Below are positions 21,820-29,449 of a DNA stretch of 64,000 nucleotides, piece by piece. Position numbers and translations under genes: made by a program. Origin of the DNA: Paraspadella gotoi (lineage: Eukaryota > Chaetognatha); NCBI GenBank assembly GCA_051294375.1, contig CM119268.1, positions 4,983,878 to 5,047,877 on the forward strand, given 5' to 3'. Under the pieces are notes generated by a model, which had not been told where the DNA came from, did no database searches, and was given only the letters and a program-made list of their open reading frames with translations. The first letter of the stretch is position 1, and each line of letters opens with the position of its first letter.

Positions 21820-24106
21820 AATATATTTCCCATAAAAAACGCATCCTTATCGCGGCACCTCTCGCTTTGGCCTTTTATCGGAAGATCATATTTTATTTAC
21901 AGACTTTTCTATTTTTCTTTTTTTCTTTTTTTTTTCTTTTCGTCGCTTACCGCTTTCTTCAGTTAAATTATAAAACGAAACCTAAGTCCGATTATATTCC
22001 AATTCGCTTCATATTTTATCCCACGAATCCGTTTCTACCTCAATTTAGCGCCAAAGAAAAACTTAAATCGTACAAAGAATTTATTTATATATAAATTTAT
22101 TTTAAACCCTCTCGTCGTACGTTTTGTTTAACCCCCTTAAAAAAAAAATTATAATATATGGAAACCGTGGAAAAACTTAGTCGTTCTCACCGGAGCCGAT
22201 ACCAAAGATCGAAAACTCTGTTGCTGGATTATTATCCTCTCTATCTCATTAACCAAAGGAACGGCGGTTCAGACGCGTAAGTTATTGTACGCCCTCCCGT
22301 TTCTCTCGTACGATCATCTTTTTCTTTTTACTTCAACGCCTTTGAGAACGAGTCGTATTGTGTTTGCTTATACTTAATTATATAAATAAATATGAGAGCC
22401 AATTAGCAAAATTCTTTTATATCGACTCTAATCGCGTTGCCATCGAATAATACGCATGCGCGTTCAACCTGAAATTATATTATCCTTTCTTGTTACAGTA
22501 TCGAGGTGTTTTTTATTTTTTATGTACGCCTGCCAACCGTTTATGACTATGATATAATTTTCGTAAACAATAAAGTTACTTATTTACTCCGCCCGCCTGA
22601 ATAGAATGAAACGAAAAACTAACCTTCCCCTCTGAGAAAGTCTTTGAAAGATTTGCAAATCTTAAGTTACAGAATCGTGTCTTTCGCATGGAATGCCCTC
22701 GGTTTCTTCCGTTATTAATTATAGTTACTAATTATCTATTGAACTAATAATTATCCCTCCGCAGGACTGCGTTGACGACTTCTTCGTCCGACCGCCTGTA
22801 TCCTCATACGACCTTCGCCTCACCCAATCAGGCGACTTACTCCAACAGCGTTAACTCGGGTAAGGAATTCCTTAGGTTACTTGACTGCATCGACATCTGG
22901 TTTATTTAACTTCGATCGATCAAATTGCAGCAGCCCACGCGGCGGCGCCGCCTCGCCTATCTCCCTCCCTCGGCGCCGCGGGACCGCCTGGCCGTCAATC
23001 TGGCGCCGAGGATCGAGCCGCTCCGAGGAACGCAGCATTTCCGCTCCCCGACGCGGCAGCGGGAAACATCGAGTGGAACGAACTCGTCGACGCAGCCGAC
23101 AAAGTATTTCGAGGTGAGGGAAATTCGGAATTGGTTTCCGATTGGATAGAGTTTAGTTTGATTGATTGGATGATTGATTGATTGGTCGTTTTGCTGGTTG
23201 GGTAATTAATAACTGGTGCACCGATGTAGTGCACAAATGAATTTGATATTAAATTAACCAAGACGAACCGCATCATATAAATTTATTTAACTCGCACATA
23301 CATTTGTTATTGAATTCTTATTTTGATCGTCGTTGTGAAGTAGTTGAAACGAAAATTGAATTTCTTTTTAAAATTTTATTTATTTTATTTTTTATTTTGG
23401 TGGTGCTATTGTCGTTTTGAATTTATATGCCCTCGTTTCAATCAATTTTAAAACTAACATTTACTTTATCCAGGATCGAATCCCGATTTGACATCGGGTC
23501 ACGTGATGTCGGCCGCCGGTCCTCAATCTTCTCACGACCGACCGCGCCCTCCCGCCGCCGTTTCCGTCGGCGTTCCATCTAAACCGGCGCGCGATCCCGC
23601 CGCAGTCGGCGATGGCGGCGCTAATTTGGTCGGTTGCGGCGTCAGCGGCGGAGAAGCGGATGAATTTCAAATGTCCGAGTTAGAGATTCAATTGAAGGAA
23701 CTCCAAGAGCAGCTGCAAATGGTACGACCTTTCAGTGCCTTTCCATTCAATTTTACCTCGATGCTCTTTTGTCGTTTCGAGTTGACCCCGACTCTCCGTC
23801 GGTCGCTGCGGTTCGTCGTTCGGACTCGGAAGGAACAAAAGGGAATCGAAACCAATCTCTTTTATCTTTTTTATTTTTTTCTCAATAGAAACTTCGATAT
23901 TAATATAAATCTATATGAATATTAATTATATCACCCCCTATTTTCCCCCCTTTTACCGCCAGGAGCGCCTGGGTCGCGTCTCCCTCGAACAACAGATGTC
24001 TCACCTTCGCGACGACAACGCGCGTCTGGCCGAAGAATCTCAATCAGCCGCTGCGCAACTCCGACGCTTCACCGAGTGGTTCTTCACCACCGTCGACAAA
24101 TCCTAA
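1..24106 (+). CDS. SIPA1L: SIPA1-like Rap GTPase-activating protein, 5'-partial, about 36 exons
   Basis: SIPA1L (SPAR) proteins stimulate GTP hydrolysis by Rap1/Rap2 and scaffold actin and synaptic or junctional complexes. I joined exons by hand with GT-AG sites (one GC-AG) and matching phases. The order matches vertebrate SIPA1L: the RSNSS...DYGSSGSVD segment, the HHDLQSV and [11 protein letters not shown] segment, Rap-GAP domain ([63 protein letters not shown]), PDZ (GQLGFHV...[14 protein letters not shown]), [21 protein letters not shown], and a C-terminal coiled coil ending [12 protein letters not shown]. The total is about 2,250 codons against roughly 1,800 in vertebrates; the excess is low-complexity sequence after the PDZ and extra PPxY-rich exons at the N-terminus. 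The 5' end is outside the window. Uncertain points are the borders of the second, third and post-PDZ exons. Exon positions follow as separate entries. Confidence 0.95.
98..389 (+). CDS. SIPA1L: SIPA1L exon, PPxY-rich N-terminal region
   Basis: Open from acceptor AATAG|GGA. It encodes a Pro/Ser/Tyr-rich segment with three PPxY motifs: PPSY at 122-133, PPAY at 224-235 and PPAY at 353-364. PPxY is the classic ligand of group I WW domains (Nedd4, YAP types). The 3' border is uncertain: donor at 390 (phase 1, pairing with an acceptor at 609) or at 409 (phase 2, pairing with an acceptor at 631). No initiator Met is visible, so translation starts upstream. Confidence 0.75.
609..786 (+). CDS. SIPA1L: SIPA1L exon with PPPYEDVV
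   Basis: Open to donor GG|GTATGT. It encodes an acidic and basic segment followed by [12 protein letters not shown] and TPIIGQG. PPPY lies at 728-739. The 5' border may instead be 631; both acceptors follow pyrimidine-rich sequence. The 3' phase (2) fits the exon at 1183. Confidence 0.75.
1183..1329 (+). CDS. SIPA1L: SIPA1L exon, Ser/Thr-rich linker
   Basis: Acceptor TTTTTTATAG and donor CAG|GTAGTC, phase 2 at both ends. It encodes [16 protein letters not shown] then [10 protein letters not shown]-type linker residues and ends ARRAARYR, which leads into the RSNSS segment. No domain. Confidence 0.85.
2170..2241 (+). CDS. SIPA1L: SIPA1L exon, [12 protein letters not shown] segment
   Basis: The 72-nt exon follows TTTTTTCCAG. 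With the preceding R it reads [17 protein letters not shown], aligning with RSNSDITISELDVDSF of vertebrate SIPA1L1. The donor is GCAAGT, so this is a GC-AG intron; the phase (2) fits the next exon only with that site. Confidence 0.88.
3633..3692. repeat. (TC)n microsatellite in SIPA1L intron
   Basis: Unbroken dinucleotide run within the 2242-3947 intron. Confidence 0.9.
3948..4093 (+). CDS. SIPA1L: SIPA1L exon, [10 protein letters not shown] segment
   Basis: It encodes [20 protein letters not shown] then [11 protein letters not shown], aligning with HREYGSTSSIDK...FFDLLKGYKDD of SIPA1L1. Acceptor CGCCAG, donor AAG|GTGAGT, phase 2 to 1. Confidence 0.93.
4764..4969 (+). CDS. possible alternative terminal exon of SIPA1L
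   Basis: After the acceptor CTGAGCAG a 2-nt start fits the upstream exon in phase 1 and opens 67 codons to a TAA (4967-4969). The protein ([20 protein letters not shown], later [16 protein letters not shown]) has codon use like the neighbouring exons. No phase-1 donor of good quality lets it return to the exon at 5974, so it would end translation before the GAP domain. A GTGAGA inside it could make a shorter phase-0 exon, which does not fit the next exon. It could be chance. Confidence 0.35.
5749..5803. repeat. (TC)n microsatellite in SIPA1L intron
   Basis: Unbroken dinucleotide run about 170 nt before the exon at 5974; an interrupted one lies at 5320-5385. Confidence 0.9.
5974..6116 (+). 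CDS. SIPA1L: SIPA1L exon, [13 protein letters not shown] segment
   Basis: It follows CTTCGCCAG and joins in phase 1 to the exon ending at 4093 ([11 protein letters not shown]). It encodes [20 protein letters not shown] then [14 protein letters not shown] and ends at GAGCAG|GTCAGT in phase 0. No known domain. Confidence 0.9.
6345..6473 (+). CDS. SIPA1L: SIPA1L exon, basic [10 protein letters not shown] segment
   Basis: A 43-codon phase 0 exon. It encodes [20 protein letters not shown] then [14 protein letters not shown], aligning with KEREKPLKRRSKSETG of SIPA1L1. Donor CAG|GTGAGA. Confidence 0.92.
6614..6748 (+). CDS. SIPA1L: SIPA1L exon, FFGKLRGG Gly/Ala-rich segment
   Basis: A 45-codon phase 0 exon encoding [17 protein letters not shown], aligning with DSSIFRKLRNAKG of SIPA1L1, then a Gly-rich stretch and [10 protein letters not shown]. 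Acceptor TTTAAG, donor CAG|GTGAGT. Confidence 0.92.
6868..7089 (+). CDS. SIPA1L: SIPA1L exon, Ala/Gly-rich then HHDLQSV
   Basis: A 74-codon phase 0 exon after CCTTCATCCAG. An Ala/Gly/Ser-rich linker is followed by [20 protein letters not shown], aligning with FAHYDVQSILFDLNEAI of SIPA1L1. The Cys residues that precede this motif in vertebrates are absent. The donor AAG|GTTTTTTTT is weak. Confidence 0.9.
7186..7321 (+). CDS. SIPA1L: SIPA1L exon, [11 protein letters not shown] segment
   Basis: It encodes [20 protein letters not shown], closely matching [16 protein letters not shown] of SIPA1L1. Acceptor ACCTCCAG, donor CAG|GTAATG, phase 0 to 1. Confidence 0.95.
7496..7774 (+). CDS. SIPA1L: SIPA1L exon leading into the GAP region
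   Basis: It encodes [20 protein letters not shown] then [12 protein letters not shown], a Gly-rich insert, and [17 protein letters not shown], matching VEHVDLGAYYYRKFFYQ of SIPA1L1. Phase 1 at both ends. The Gly/Glu/Arg insert replaces a Ser-rich stretch of vertebrates. Confidence 0.95.
7920..8015 (+). CDS. SIPA1L: SIPA1L exon, [19 protein letters not shown]
   Basis: It encodes [20 protein letters not shown], almost identical to [20 protein letters not shown] of SIPA1L1. Phase 1 at both ends. Acceptor CCCTCAG, donor AAG|GTGAGT. Confidence 0.96.
8163..8278 (+). CDS. SIPA1L: SIPA1L exon, [11 protein letters not shown]
   Basis: It encodes [15 protein letters not shown], matching YNYRIIFRTSE, after a short lineage-specific insert with [13 protein letters not shown]. 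Acceptor CCGGCAG, phase 1 to 0. Confidence 0.95.
8372..8557 (+). CDS. SIPA1L: SIPA1L exon, Rap-GAP N-terminal part
   Basis: 62 codons, phase 0. It encodes [20 protein letters not shown] then [20 protein letters not shown] and QLLKLDEQ, matching LMTLRGSVLEDAIPS...LKLDEQ of SIPA1L1. Confidence 0.97.
8933..9074 (+). CDS. SIPA1L: SIPA1L exon, Rap-GAP KVGIMYC...GERVRLK
   Basis: It encodes [20 protein letters not shown] then [15 protein letters not shown], a near-identical match to the Rap-GAP domain of SIPA1L1. Phase 0 to 1, donor AAG|GTGATA. Confidence 0.98.
9204..9343 (+). CDS. SIPA1L: SIPA1L exon, Rap-[12 protein letters not shown]...YTQNN
   Basis: It encodes [20 protein letters not shown] then [19 protein letters not shown], matching the central strands of the Rap-GAP fold. 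Phase 1 to 0. Confidence 0.98.
9531..9676 (+). CDS. SIPA1L: SIPA1L exon, Rap-GAP catalytic Asn thumb
   Basis: It encodes [20 protein letters not shown] then [18 protein letters not shown]. The Asn of HIGND (codon 9555-9557) corresponds to the catalytic Asn thumb of Rap-GAP-family proteins (Asn290 of Rap1GAP), so the enzyme is predicted to be active. Phase 0 to 2. Confidence 0.98.
9776..9882 (+). CDS. SIPA1L: SIPA1L exon, Rap-[20 protein letters not shown]
   Basis: It encodes [18 protein letters not shown] then [11 protein letters not shown], matching SVAVTRSRDVPSFGPPIP...[10 protein letters not shown]. Phase 2 to 1. Confidence 0.98.
9956..10090 (+). CDS. SIPA1L: SIPA1L exon, end of Rap-GAP domain
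   Basis: It encodes [20 protein letters not shown] then [18 protein letters not shown] and SSKF, nearly identical to vertebrate SIPA1L1. Phase 1 at both ends. Confidence 0.98.
10762..10859 (+). CDS. SIPA1L: SIPA1L exon, post-GAP linker
   Basis: It encodes [20 protein letters not shown] then AVVWSVCLE, matching KKKEKSKPYPGAEL...AIVWAVRAE. Acceptor AATTTCAG, phase 1 to 0. Confidence 0.95.
11151..11293 (+). CDS. SIPA1L: SIPA1L exon, region between GAP and PDZ
   Basis: It encodes [20 protein letters not shown] then [15 protein letters not shown], matching LGISNEFIVLIEQET...CRDVIGWTS. Phase 0 to 2. Confidence 0.95.
11830..12002 (+). CDS. SIPA1L: SIPA1L exon, start of PDZ domain
   Basis: It encodes [18 protein letters not shown], then [20 protein letters not shown]. 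The PDZ begins at VSLRR; the carboxylate-binding loop is QLGF as in the SIPA1L family. Phase 2 to 1. Confidence 0.97.
12686..12875 (+). CDS. SIPA1L: SIPA1L exon, rest of PDZ domain
   Basis: It encodes [20 protein letters not shown] then [20 protein letters not shown] and [20 protein letters not shown], matching [20 protein letters not shown]...IPPHDDCTP. Donor GG|GTGAGG, phase 1 to 2. Confidence 0.97.
13192..13500 (+). CDS. SIPA1L: SIPA1L exon, Asn/Ser/Thr-rich post-PDZ segment
   Basis: The frame is [20 protein letters not shown] then [20 protein letters not shown] and a Ser/Thr/Ala-rich tail to a donor GACAG|GTCGGT in phase 2, which fits the exon at 17079. The 5' border is uncertain: acceptors giving exon starts at 13192, 13204 and 13219 are all phase-compatible, and none has a clear pyrimidine tract. 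The flanking intron carries a duplicated segment (12968-13062 against 13143-13200). Confidence 0.7.
15478..15525. repeat. (GAT)n microsatellite in SIPA1L intron
   Basis: Pure trinucleotide run of about 48 nt. Confidence 0.9.
16443..16843 (+). CDS. possible alternative first exon or nested gene in SIPA1L intron
   Basis: The open frame starts at an ATG with A at -3 and has coding-like GC-rich codons. It encodes [20 protein letters not shown] then [20 protein letters not shown], an acidic EEEEEGEE patch and FYVF. A donor AG|GTCTGA at 16844 would end it in phase 2, which fits the exon at 17079 and would give an isoform lacking GAP and PDZ. No in-frame acceptor fits the upstream phase, so it cannot be an ordinary internal exon. 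No known domain recognised. Unspliced, the frame runs to a stop at 16920-16922. Confidence 0.35.
17079..17332 (+). CDS. SIPA1L: SIPA1L exon, PPSY and His/Ser/Gly-rich
   Basis: It encodes [20 protein letters not shown] then Ala/Pro/Gly-rich sequence and [19 protein letters not shown] fifth PPxY motif lies at 17083-17094. Phase 2 to 1, donor GG|GTAAGT. Confidence 0.9.
17815..17990 (+). repeat. dispersed repeat family A, copy in SIPA1L intron
   Basis: It shares TTGGACAGGC(T/C)(A/T)TGGTG and TAGCAGGACCCTGCAAGCT with copies at 6150-6310, 33512-33640 and, inverted, 38755-38950, 46388-46430 and 57470-57560. Confidence 0.75.
18065..18533 (+). CDS. SIPA1L: SIPA1L exon, Pro/Ser/Gln-rich, disordered
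   Basis: A 469-nt exon encoding [18 protein letters not shown], a direct repeat [19 protein letters not shown], poly-Pro ([12 protein letters not shown]) and [15 protein letters not shown]. No globular domain expected; SH3- or WW-type contacts are plausible. Phase 1 to 2. Confidence 0.92.
18768..18951 (+). CDS. SIPA1L: SIPA1L exon, [16 protein letters not shown]
   Basis: It encodes [20 protein letters not shown] then Ala/Gln-rich sequence ending STKM. Acceptor ACTTCTCAG, donor ATG|GTGAGA, phase 2 to 0. Confidence 0.92.
19250..19510 (+). CDS. SIPA1L: SIPA1L exon, Pro/Ala/Ser-rich
   Basis: An 87-codon phase 0 exon with [40 protein letters not shown] and [16 protein letters not shown]. The WTPK resembles the GWKKPEG region of vertebrate proteins only loosely. 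Confidence 0.92.
19853..20206 (+). CDS. SIPA1L: SIPA1L exon, ending [13 protein letters not shown]
   Basis: A 118-codon phase 0 exon. Basic, Pro/Ala-rich sequence precedes [20 protein letters not shown], which aligns with [20 protein letters not shown] of SIPA1L1. Donor AAG|GTGAGA. Confidence 0.94.
20587..21054 (+). CDS. SIPA1L: SIPA1L exon, Ser/Arg then Gly/Arg-rich
   Basis: A 156-codon phase 0 exon. It encodes [20 protein letters not shown] and RS-rich sequence, [20 protein letters not shown], then a Gly/Arg-rich tract (about 20893-21000) and NRLKSLKS at the donor AGC|GTGAGT. The acceptor (ACAAG) follows an A-rich stretch, not pyrimidines, so the 5' border is less sure. Confidence 0.85.
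21548..21780 (+). CDS. SIPA1L: SIPA1L exon, [13 protein letters not shown]
   Basis: It encodes [20 protein letters not shown], matching [17 protein letters not shown] of SIPA1L1, then [20 protein letters not shown]. Phase 0 to 2. The intron begins GTGAGAGA and runs straight into a (GA)n microsatellite. Confidence 0.96.
21783..21816. repeat. (GA)n microsatellite fused to a splice donor
   Basis: The intron starts GTGAGAGA at 21781 and the dinucleotide run begins inside the donor consensus. Confidence 0.9.
22765..22859 (+). CDS. SIPA1L: SIPA1L exon, Ser/Thr-rich
   Basis: A 95-nt exon encoding [20 protein letters not shown] then [11 protein letters not shown]. Acceptor CTCCGCAG, donor GG|GTAAGG, phase 2 to 1. 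Confidence 0.92.
22931..23113 (+). CDS. SIPA1L: SIPA1L exon, [15 protein letters not shown]
   Basis: An Ala/Pro-rich stretch is followed by [17 protein letters not shown], aligning with DLDWSNLVDAAKAYEVQR of SIPA1L1. Phase 1 at both ends. Confidence 0.96.
23474..23721 (+). CDS. SIPA1L: SIPA1L exon, start of C-terminal coiled coil
   Basis: It encodes [20 protein letters not shown], linker, then [19 protein letters not shown], the first heptads of the C-terminal coiled coil. Phase 1 to 0. Confidence 0.96.
23963..24106 (+). CDS. SIPA1L: SIPA1L last coding exon, coiled-coil end and stop
   Basis: It encodes [20 protein letters not shown] then [20 protein letters not shown] and FTTVDKS before TAA. 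It matches [20 protein letters not shown]...FTEWVFNTIDMS of SIPA1L1 up to its end. Confidence 0.98.
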   Translation, partial: ERLGRVSLEQQMSHLRDDNARLAEESQSAAAQLRRFTEWFFTTVDKS

Positions 24107-25920
24107 ATACGGGGACGTGTAGAGGGGTAGACACGGGAACGTGTAGAGGGGTAAAACTGGGGGGTGGGTAGAGACGGGCCATTAGCTAAAGTAAAAAACA
24201 TTTAAACGGAAGTATTGGGTGTGGGTTGGATGGTTGTGTCCCCTTGGAGTCGAAAGTTGACGAAGAAATTAAGCTGATCTCTTTTTTGAGTTCGAGAAAT
24301 TAAAAAAAAAAAAAGAAGAAAGAAAAAGGCGGAACCAGCATTTTTATCGTTGATATTCATCGTCGTCGCATTCTCTCTCACTCAAAATGCTCGGAACCAT
24401 GGGTTCGAAGATACAGCAACCGAATATTGTTTTTTTTTTTCCATATCGTAGTATTTGGTGTACATCCCGATACTCTTCCCTACAGTAGATACCGCATCCT
24501 TTCCCCATTTCCTCTCTTGTCGAATGCTCTTGTTTTAAAGAGTCTCCCTTTTCCCCACGCTCTGCGTTCCTTACTGTAGTGACCTTTTTTCCTGGTTAAT
24601 GACCATTGACCGCCTTCCCCCCCTTTCCCCCTTCTCCTCCCCCCCCTCGTCTCTTCCTTAAATATTCTTGCTTTGTGAGTTCTTAATTTAATTACTTGAA
24701 TGTATTACTTCCGGTTTTTTTTTTCTCTCAAAACGAGACTCATTCGATGATGATAAATGATGCAAAATAACCCGCTCGCTGCATATATGTAATCGATACG
24801 ACGATAGATACAAACTTTACAAATACCTTTATTTTTTGATTGCCTGTAATTTTATTTTATCATGCATTGTAGTTATATATTGTTTTTTCATCGCGTCACC
24901 ATCAGGTTTAGCAGTAGACGACGTGATTCCCGCGTTAAACCGTGACGTTATAGCGCTAATACTTAATTCCATTTTTTAAAAATTTTTATTGTCAAGAAAT
25001 TTAGCAACGTCACGTCGGATTTAGAGAGAGATCATAACGCAATATTAAATATTACCGAAAAGTTAATTTACATTATTGAACCGCCGATAGGGTTTTTGTT
25101 TTTTATCTTTTCCGGCAGAGGGCCTCCTATTTCGAGCGCGTTTCTTTAATCTTCATTCGTTGCGGATTTTTGCTCCTTTTTACAGAATTTCTGCTTTTTT
25201 TTTTTTTTAATCGACAATCAAGTTTTTTTGACGCGAATAAGAAAAATTTGATTATTTATTTCGAATATTATTATTACTCTCTAAATATATCGAGGATACG
25301 TCATCCGTCGGGCGACGCCCGATCAACAAAAAGAGATCATGATTTAACGGAAACGAAAATTCTTTAAAACAATTTTAATTCACTATTGCGCTGATCAAAA
25401 AAAAGAAGAAAAAAAAGTAACCGTTATTGATTCTCCAATTTGTGCTTCGAAAATAAAAAAATAAAATGTACTTTTTATTTTCTTTGTCTTCACGAAAAAC
25501 CGCGTAACGATGCACACGAGTTTTATTCACGAATTATACCAAAAAATGTGGCAAAAAGAGTCGGAAGCAGTTTTATTGATTAATTTAAAAAGCGAAATGG
25601 AGAATAGAATTAGAAATAGAATAGTGCAGGATTTTGAATAGGAAACCGTTTGCCAACCGTTGAATTTTTAAAAACCTGGACGAAGCGATCGTATGTCCTC
25701 ACTAGATTTCACGTACCATTATCACCTCGGAATGAGAAACCGTAGCATTTTTATCGGTCAATGAAGGCAAACCGATCGTGGAATCTTCTATCGTAAAGCA
25801 TTGCGCGATCGAACCTTGAGAGCAGTTTTTCTTAAGACAATGCTGATTCTGTCTTGTCTCTAATCTTTTCTATCGCTAAGCTGAGTAAACCAGATATTAT
25901 GGTGGACTAAAATCCGCCAA
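24107..25920 (+). other. 3' UTR and downstream flank of SIPA1L
   Basis: No further coding signal. An ATTAAA at 24299-24304 is about 190 nt after the stop but sits beside an A run; later AATAAA copies lie near 25455 and 25463. The true cleavage site cannot be chosen from sequence. Confidence 0.45.
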
Positions 25921-25931
25921 CTGCTCATCAG

Positions 25932-26060
25932 CGGCCATTGGTGCAGGAGGCAAGTCATTCGCCTCTCAACCCAAAGGTCCGGGGTTCTAGCCCGGTGGTC
26001 GCCTAGCAGTTAAGAGGGACGGGGCCCTTAACCCGCCTGTAACACGGAGTTACAGCCTGA
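25932..26060 (+). repeat. tRNA-derived SINE-like element
   Basis: An A-box-like TTGGTGCAGGAGG (25938-25950) and a B-box-like GGGGTTCTAGCC (25981-25992) are spaced as in tRNA genes, with a T-arm CCGGG/CCCGG. The B box has T where R is expected and no good acceptor stem closes, so this looks like a SINE head and not a functional tRNA. Confidence 0.5.
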
Positions 26061-26772
26061 TCCGAAGCTCAGCGACTGCTTATATTGAACGGTTCTGTTA
26101 CTAACACAACAATAATTACCGTCTCTTCAATATATTAGATTGTTAACGCGCCGCTGCCTGATTTAGTGAATGTAAATTGAGTTAGTAAATTGCTCCTAAC
26201 CGATAATAGGTACTGCGCGTTTTCTCCCCTTCAAGATCTTTTATAAAATTTGTAAAACTGATATAAAAAGGTTCGTTTAATCTTTCCTCCCATTTTCCTT
26301 GTTACTTTTAACTTGTCTCTCTGTATCAACTGGCATTTCTAAATTGCGTCCCACTATGTCAACTTGCTTATAACCTTTTCTGTATCAACAGTCAGCACTG
26401 TCAGCTTTACCCGTTACAACCACTATAAGTTACACAGAACAAAATATTTTTCGAGGAAAACTGGTAAAATAAAAGTAAACAAGAAAAAAATTGGGTTAAG
26501 GTGTTTCTTTTTGTTCTTTACTTCACCGCTCTGCCTCCACCCACTCTCCTCCTCCCTCTCAATCACTTTCCTTCCCCATTCGCGGGGTTTTTTCCAGTTT
26601 CACTTTCTCTCTTCCTCCACCTCCTCCTCCTCCTCCTCCTTATATTCATCTTCCTCCTCATTCTCGCCTTATCCTCCTTCATTCTTCTCTCACGTTACTC
26701 CTCTTATAATACCGCATCTCTTCCCCCTTTCATTCCTTTTCCTCCTTCATCTCTCCCCCCTTTTTTTCCTTC

Positions 26773-26979
26773 TCATCTACTCCTCTTTCTCCTTCTTCTC
26801 CTCCGTCCCTTTCCTCCTCCTCTTCCTCTTTTCCAGTTTCTTGCCCCTCCTCCTCCTCTTTTCAATATATCCCTTGCTCTCTTGTTTTTTCTCTGTTCCG
26901 CTTTGACACGATTCGCGATTTTTTTTTCCCTCCGCTTGGAGTCTCTCTCGCGCGCCTTTTTTTTCGCGCCGTCCGCCAT
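26773..26979 (-). CDS. possible small basic ORF or first exon
   Basis: On the minus strand CCAAAATGGCGGAC gives a strong start context (A at -3, G at +4) that also resembles a YY1 site of the kind found at animal promoters. The frame starts MADGAKKKARERDSKRREKK and stays Lys/Arg-rich until it enters the GA-rich tract. It may be the first exon of a gene pointing towards SIPA1L, but no second exon was found. Arg-rich translation from purine-rich DNA is a fair alternative. Confidence 0.25.
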   Translation of the reverse strand: MADGAKKKARERDSKRREKKIANRVKAEQRKNKRARDILKRGGGGARNWKRGRGGGKGRRRRRRKRSR

Positions 26980-28935
26980 TTTGGTTTCACGTTTTTAAAG
27001 CGAAAGACTGTGAAAAAAAAATTGTGTTCCCTTTTCAATTATCTCTAATTTTTTTTAATGTTTACTTCAAATTTTTTTTCAGGGGCAGAACAATACTGAT
27101 ATTTCTATGACCGTTTTAAATAAGTCTTTTTAATAATCTTTGTAACCAATATATTTTCATTTACTCCACAATTTTGCTTTTTCGCTTTTTGCAATGAATG
27201 AAAATTTAATGAGTTTGACTCGTCGCTTCTCTTTTTGAAATGTTTTTGTTTTTCACTGGATAAAAAATAAATAATTTATATTTTTTTCTTAGCTGAAGTG
27301 ACATTTGATTATTATTAAAATCCAAGGAATGAAATCCCTCCCACGCCACCTCTCTCTCTCTCTCTTTCTCTGACAAATGATTTTACTCGCCATCTGTGTT
27401 TCTCGGAAGGCGCTGACGTTTTAACGAGATTTCACCAACAAACGAACAAATAATAAAAGTGAAAGGTTTTGAACAAACAAATAAAAGTTTAAGGAGTACA
27501 AATAGTAGAACAATACGAAAACTTAATAAACAATAAATACAATTAAAATGCTTTTATTATTTTAAAAATGTAAATATTTGAAATCAGAAAAACAATTAAA
27601 AACCTTAACGCAAAATAAAGCTCGGGCCAGCCGGTACACGAAAGTACAATCAGTAATAACTCTTTATATCTTATAAATAAAGTGACCTAAAGTGACCTAA
27701 AGCCTCCCTCAGGTTTAAGTTAAGTTTAACGGTAATAACATCTATTGATAATATTTTCTTGAGGTGACTTAAGGCAAGTAATTCCTCCGCCTACTTTCAA
27801 TTTCAATCTACAAACCAAACGTGCGCACTTACTAGCTGGGCAAGCCGAACGAAGCTATCTCATATTTCATCTGTCAATACTGAATATCCGTATTAAAAGG
27901 AGAAGAGGCATATAGTCTGTTGCTAAGGTGAATGCCCCCCCCCAAAAAAAATAAAATGGGGGGGGGGAGAAAGGGAGTCTCAGTGACGGGATATTCCGCC
28001 AGTGATAGGGGTCACTGCAGAGGGTCTGAATCCCCCAACGCCAACTGGTGAGACACCCCACCCAGCTGGGCATCACAGTCAGTCCGGCTGGTGAGAGAAA
28101 TACGAAAAAGAGGGAATTGGGCATAAGTAATATCGCGATATAGAGAGAGAGAGGATGTTCTATTTATTCAGAGAACATCCGAAGAAGAAAAATGGCACAA
28201 GTTCACATTGAGGAATGTAAAACTGTAGCAAAGAGAAAACAAAAATTTAAAAAAATAAATCGAAGGAAAAAAAAAGACAGGATTTGTATTGTAGAAGGAA
28301 GAGGATGATGGGGCACAAAATAGAGGGGAGGAGGAAGAGGTGGAGGAAAATGGAGAGAAGGAGGAGGAGGTGGAGGTAAATAGAAAAAAGAAAGAAAGAA
28401 AAAAAAAAGAAAAGAGAAGGAAAGATAGGATGAAGTGGAAGCAGATGAAGAAGGAGAGAAGAAAGAAGTAATATTTAGTGAAGAAAGAAAAGAAGGGAGA
28501 GAGAGAGAGAGAGATGGAGGGGGAAAAAGAGAGAGAGATGGAGTGGCGTCACTTTGGGCCGTTGATAATCGATATCGATGACGTGACTTCTCTTCCCTTG
28601 CGTGACGTGTGGGGGAGAGAGAGAGAGAGGGGGGGGGGAGACGAGGTCTCTGTCTCCGCATTGTAAGACGAAAAATTGGGTAAAGGGCGCGTGAGGAAGA
28701 AAAAAAACAATAAAAAAAAGAGAAAAGGAGAATAACAAAAGAATCTAATCGAAAGAAATGAAAAGAAAATAAAAAAAAGAAAAAAAGAGAAAAGAAGAGA
28801 AAAGAACAAAAAAAAAGAAAAGAAAATTCCAATCTAAACGTGAAATTGAGAAAACAAAAACAAACTTGACCTTAAAAAAGTAAAATATTTTTCACATTCA
28901 TGACAGAGAAAAAGTGTCAACATTTGTAAGGAAGG

Positions 28936-28957
28936 TAATAATAATAATAATAATAAT

Positions 28958-29026
<69 letters not shown>

Positions 29027-29029
29027 TAA
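28936..29029. repeat. (TAA)n microsatellite
   Basis: Near-perfect trinucleotide run with one interruption. Confidence 0.9.
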
Positions 29030-29449
29030 AGTTATAACCTAATTAATTTATTTATTATAATTTATTATAATTAATTAATTTAATTCCGAATTTTAAAATA
29101 TTTTCAATATTTTAAATCTACATAGATTTTGAAAACGTTTATAAATCAATGTCTAAAACCTAAGCATCAGGCGAATTTTTGCCACTAGTTAATTCAGTAC
29201 TGGTCATCCTCAATAGATGAATGGCTTGAACGAAGATGATAATGATGAGAGAGAGAGACAGAGAGAGAGAGACAGAGATAGAGAGACAGAGACAGAGAGA
29301 CACATCTCCTTTTGTGAATCAGTGATTCTCAATTGTGATGGTAATCTTACGATTCGTTTTATGGTTCTTCTTATAAATCTTCAACTAAGTAACGTTACAG
29401 TCATATCGGCCAAGCAATTTGGCTCAAGTTCTTGCTTTAGATTTTTAGT

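Noticed and set aside
25932-26005. Functional tRNA gene
   Set aside because: The B box is altered and no proper acceptor stem or anticodon arm can be drawn; SINE-like instead.
26364-26998. Long Ser/Leu/Phe-rich reading frames
   Set aside because: They come from a TCC/TTC-rich tract, are open in several frames and show no start context, domain or splice support.
27867-28124. 85-codon minus-strand frame
   Set aside because: Contains runs of C/G and low-complexity ends; no recognisable domain, start context or splice sites.
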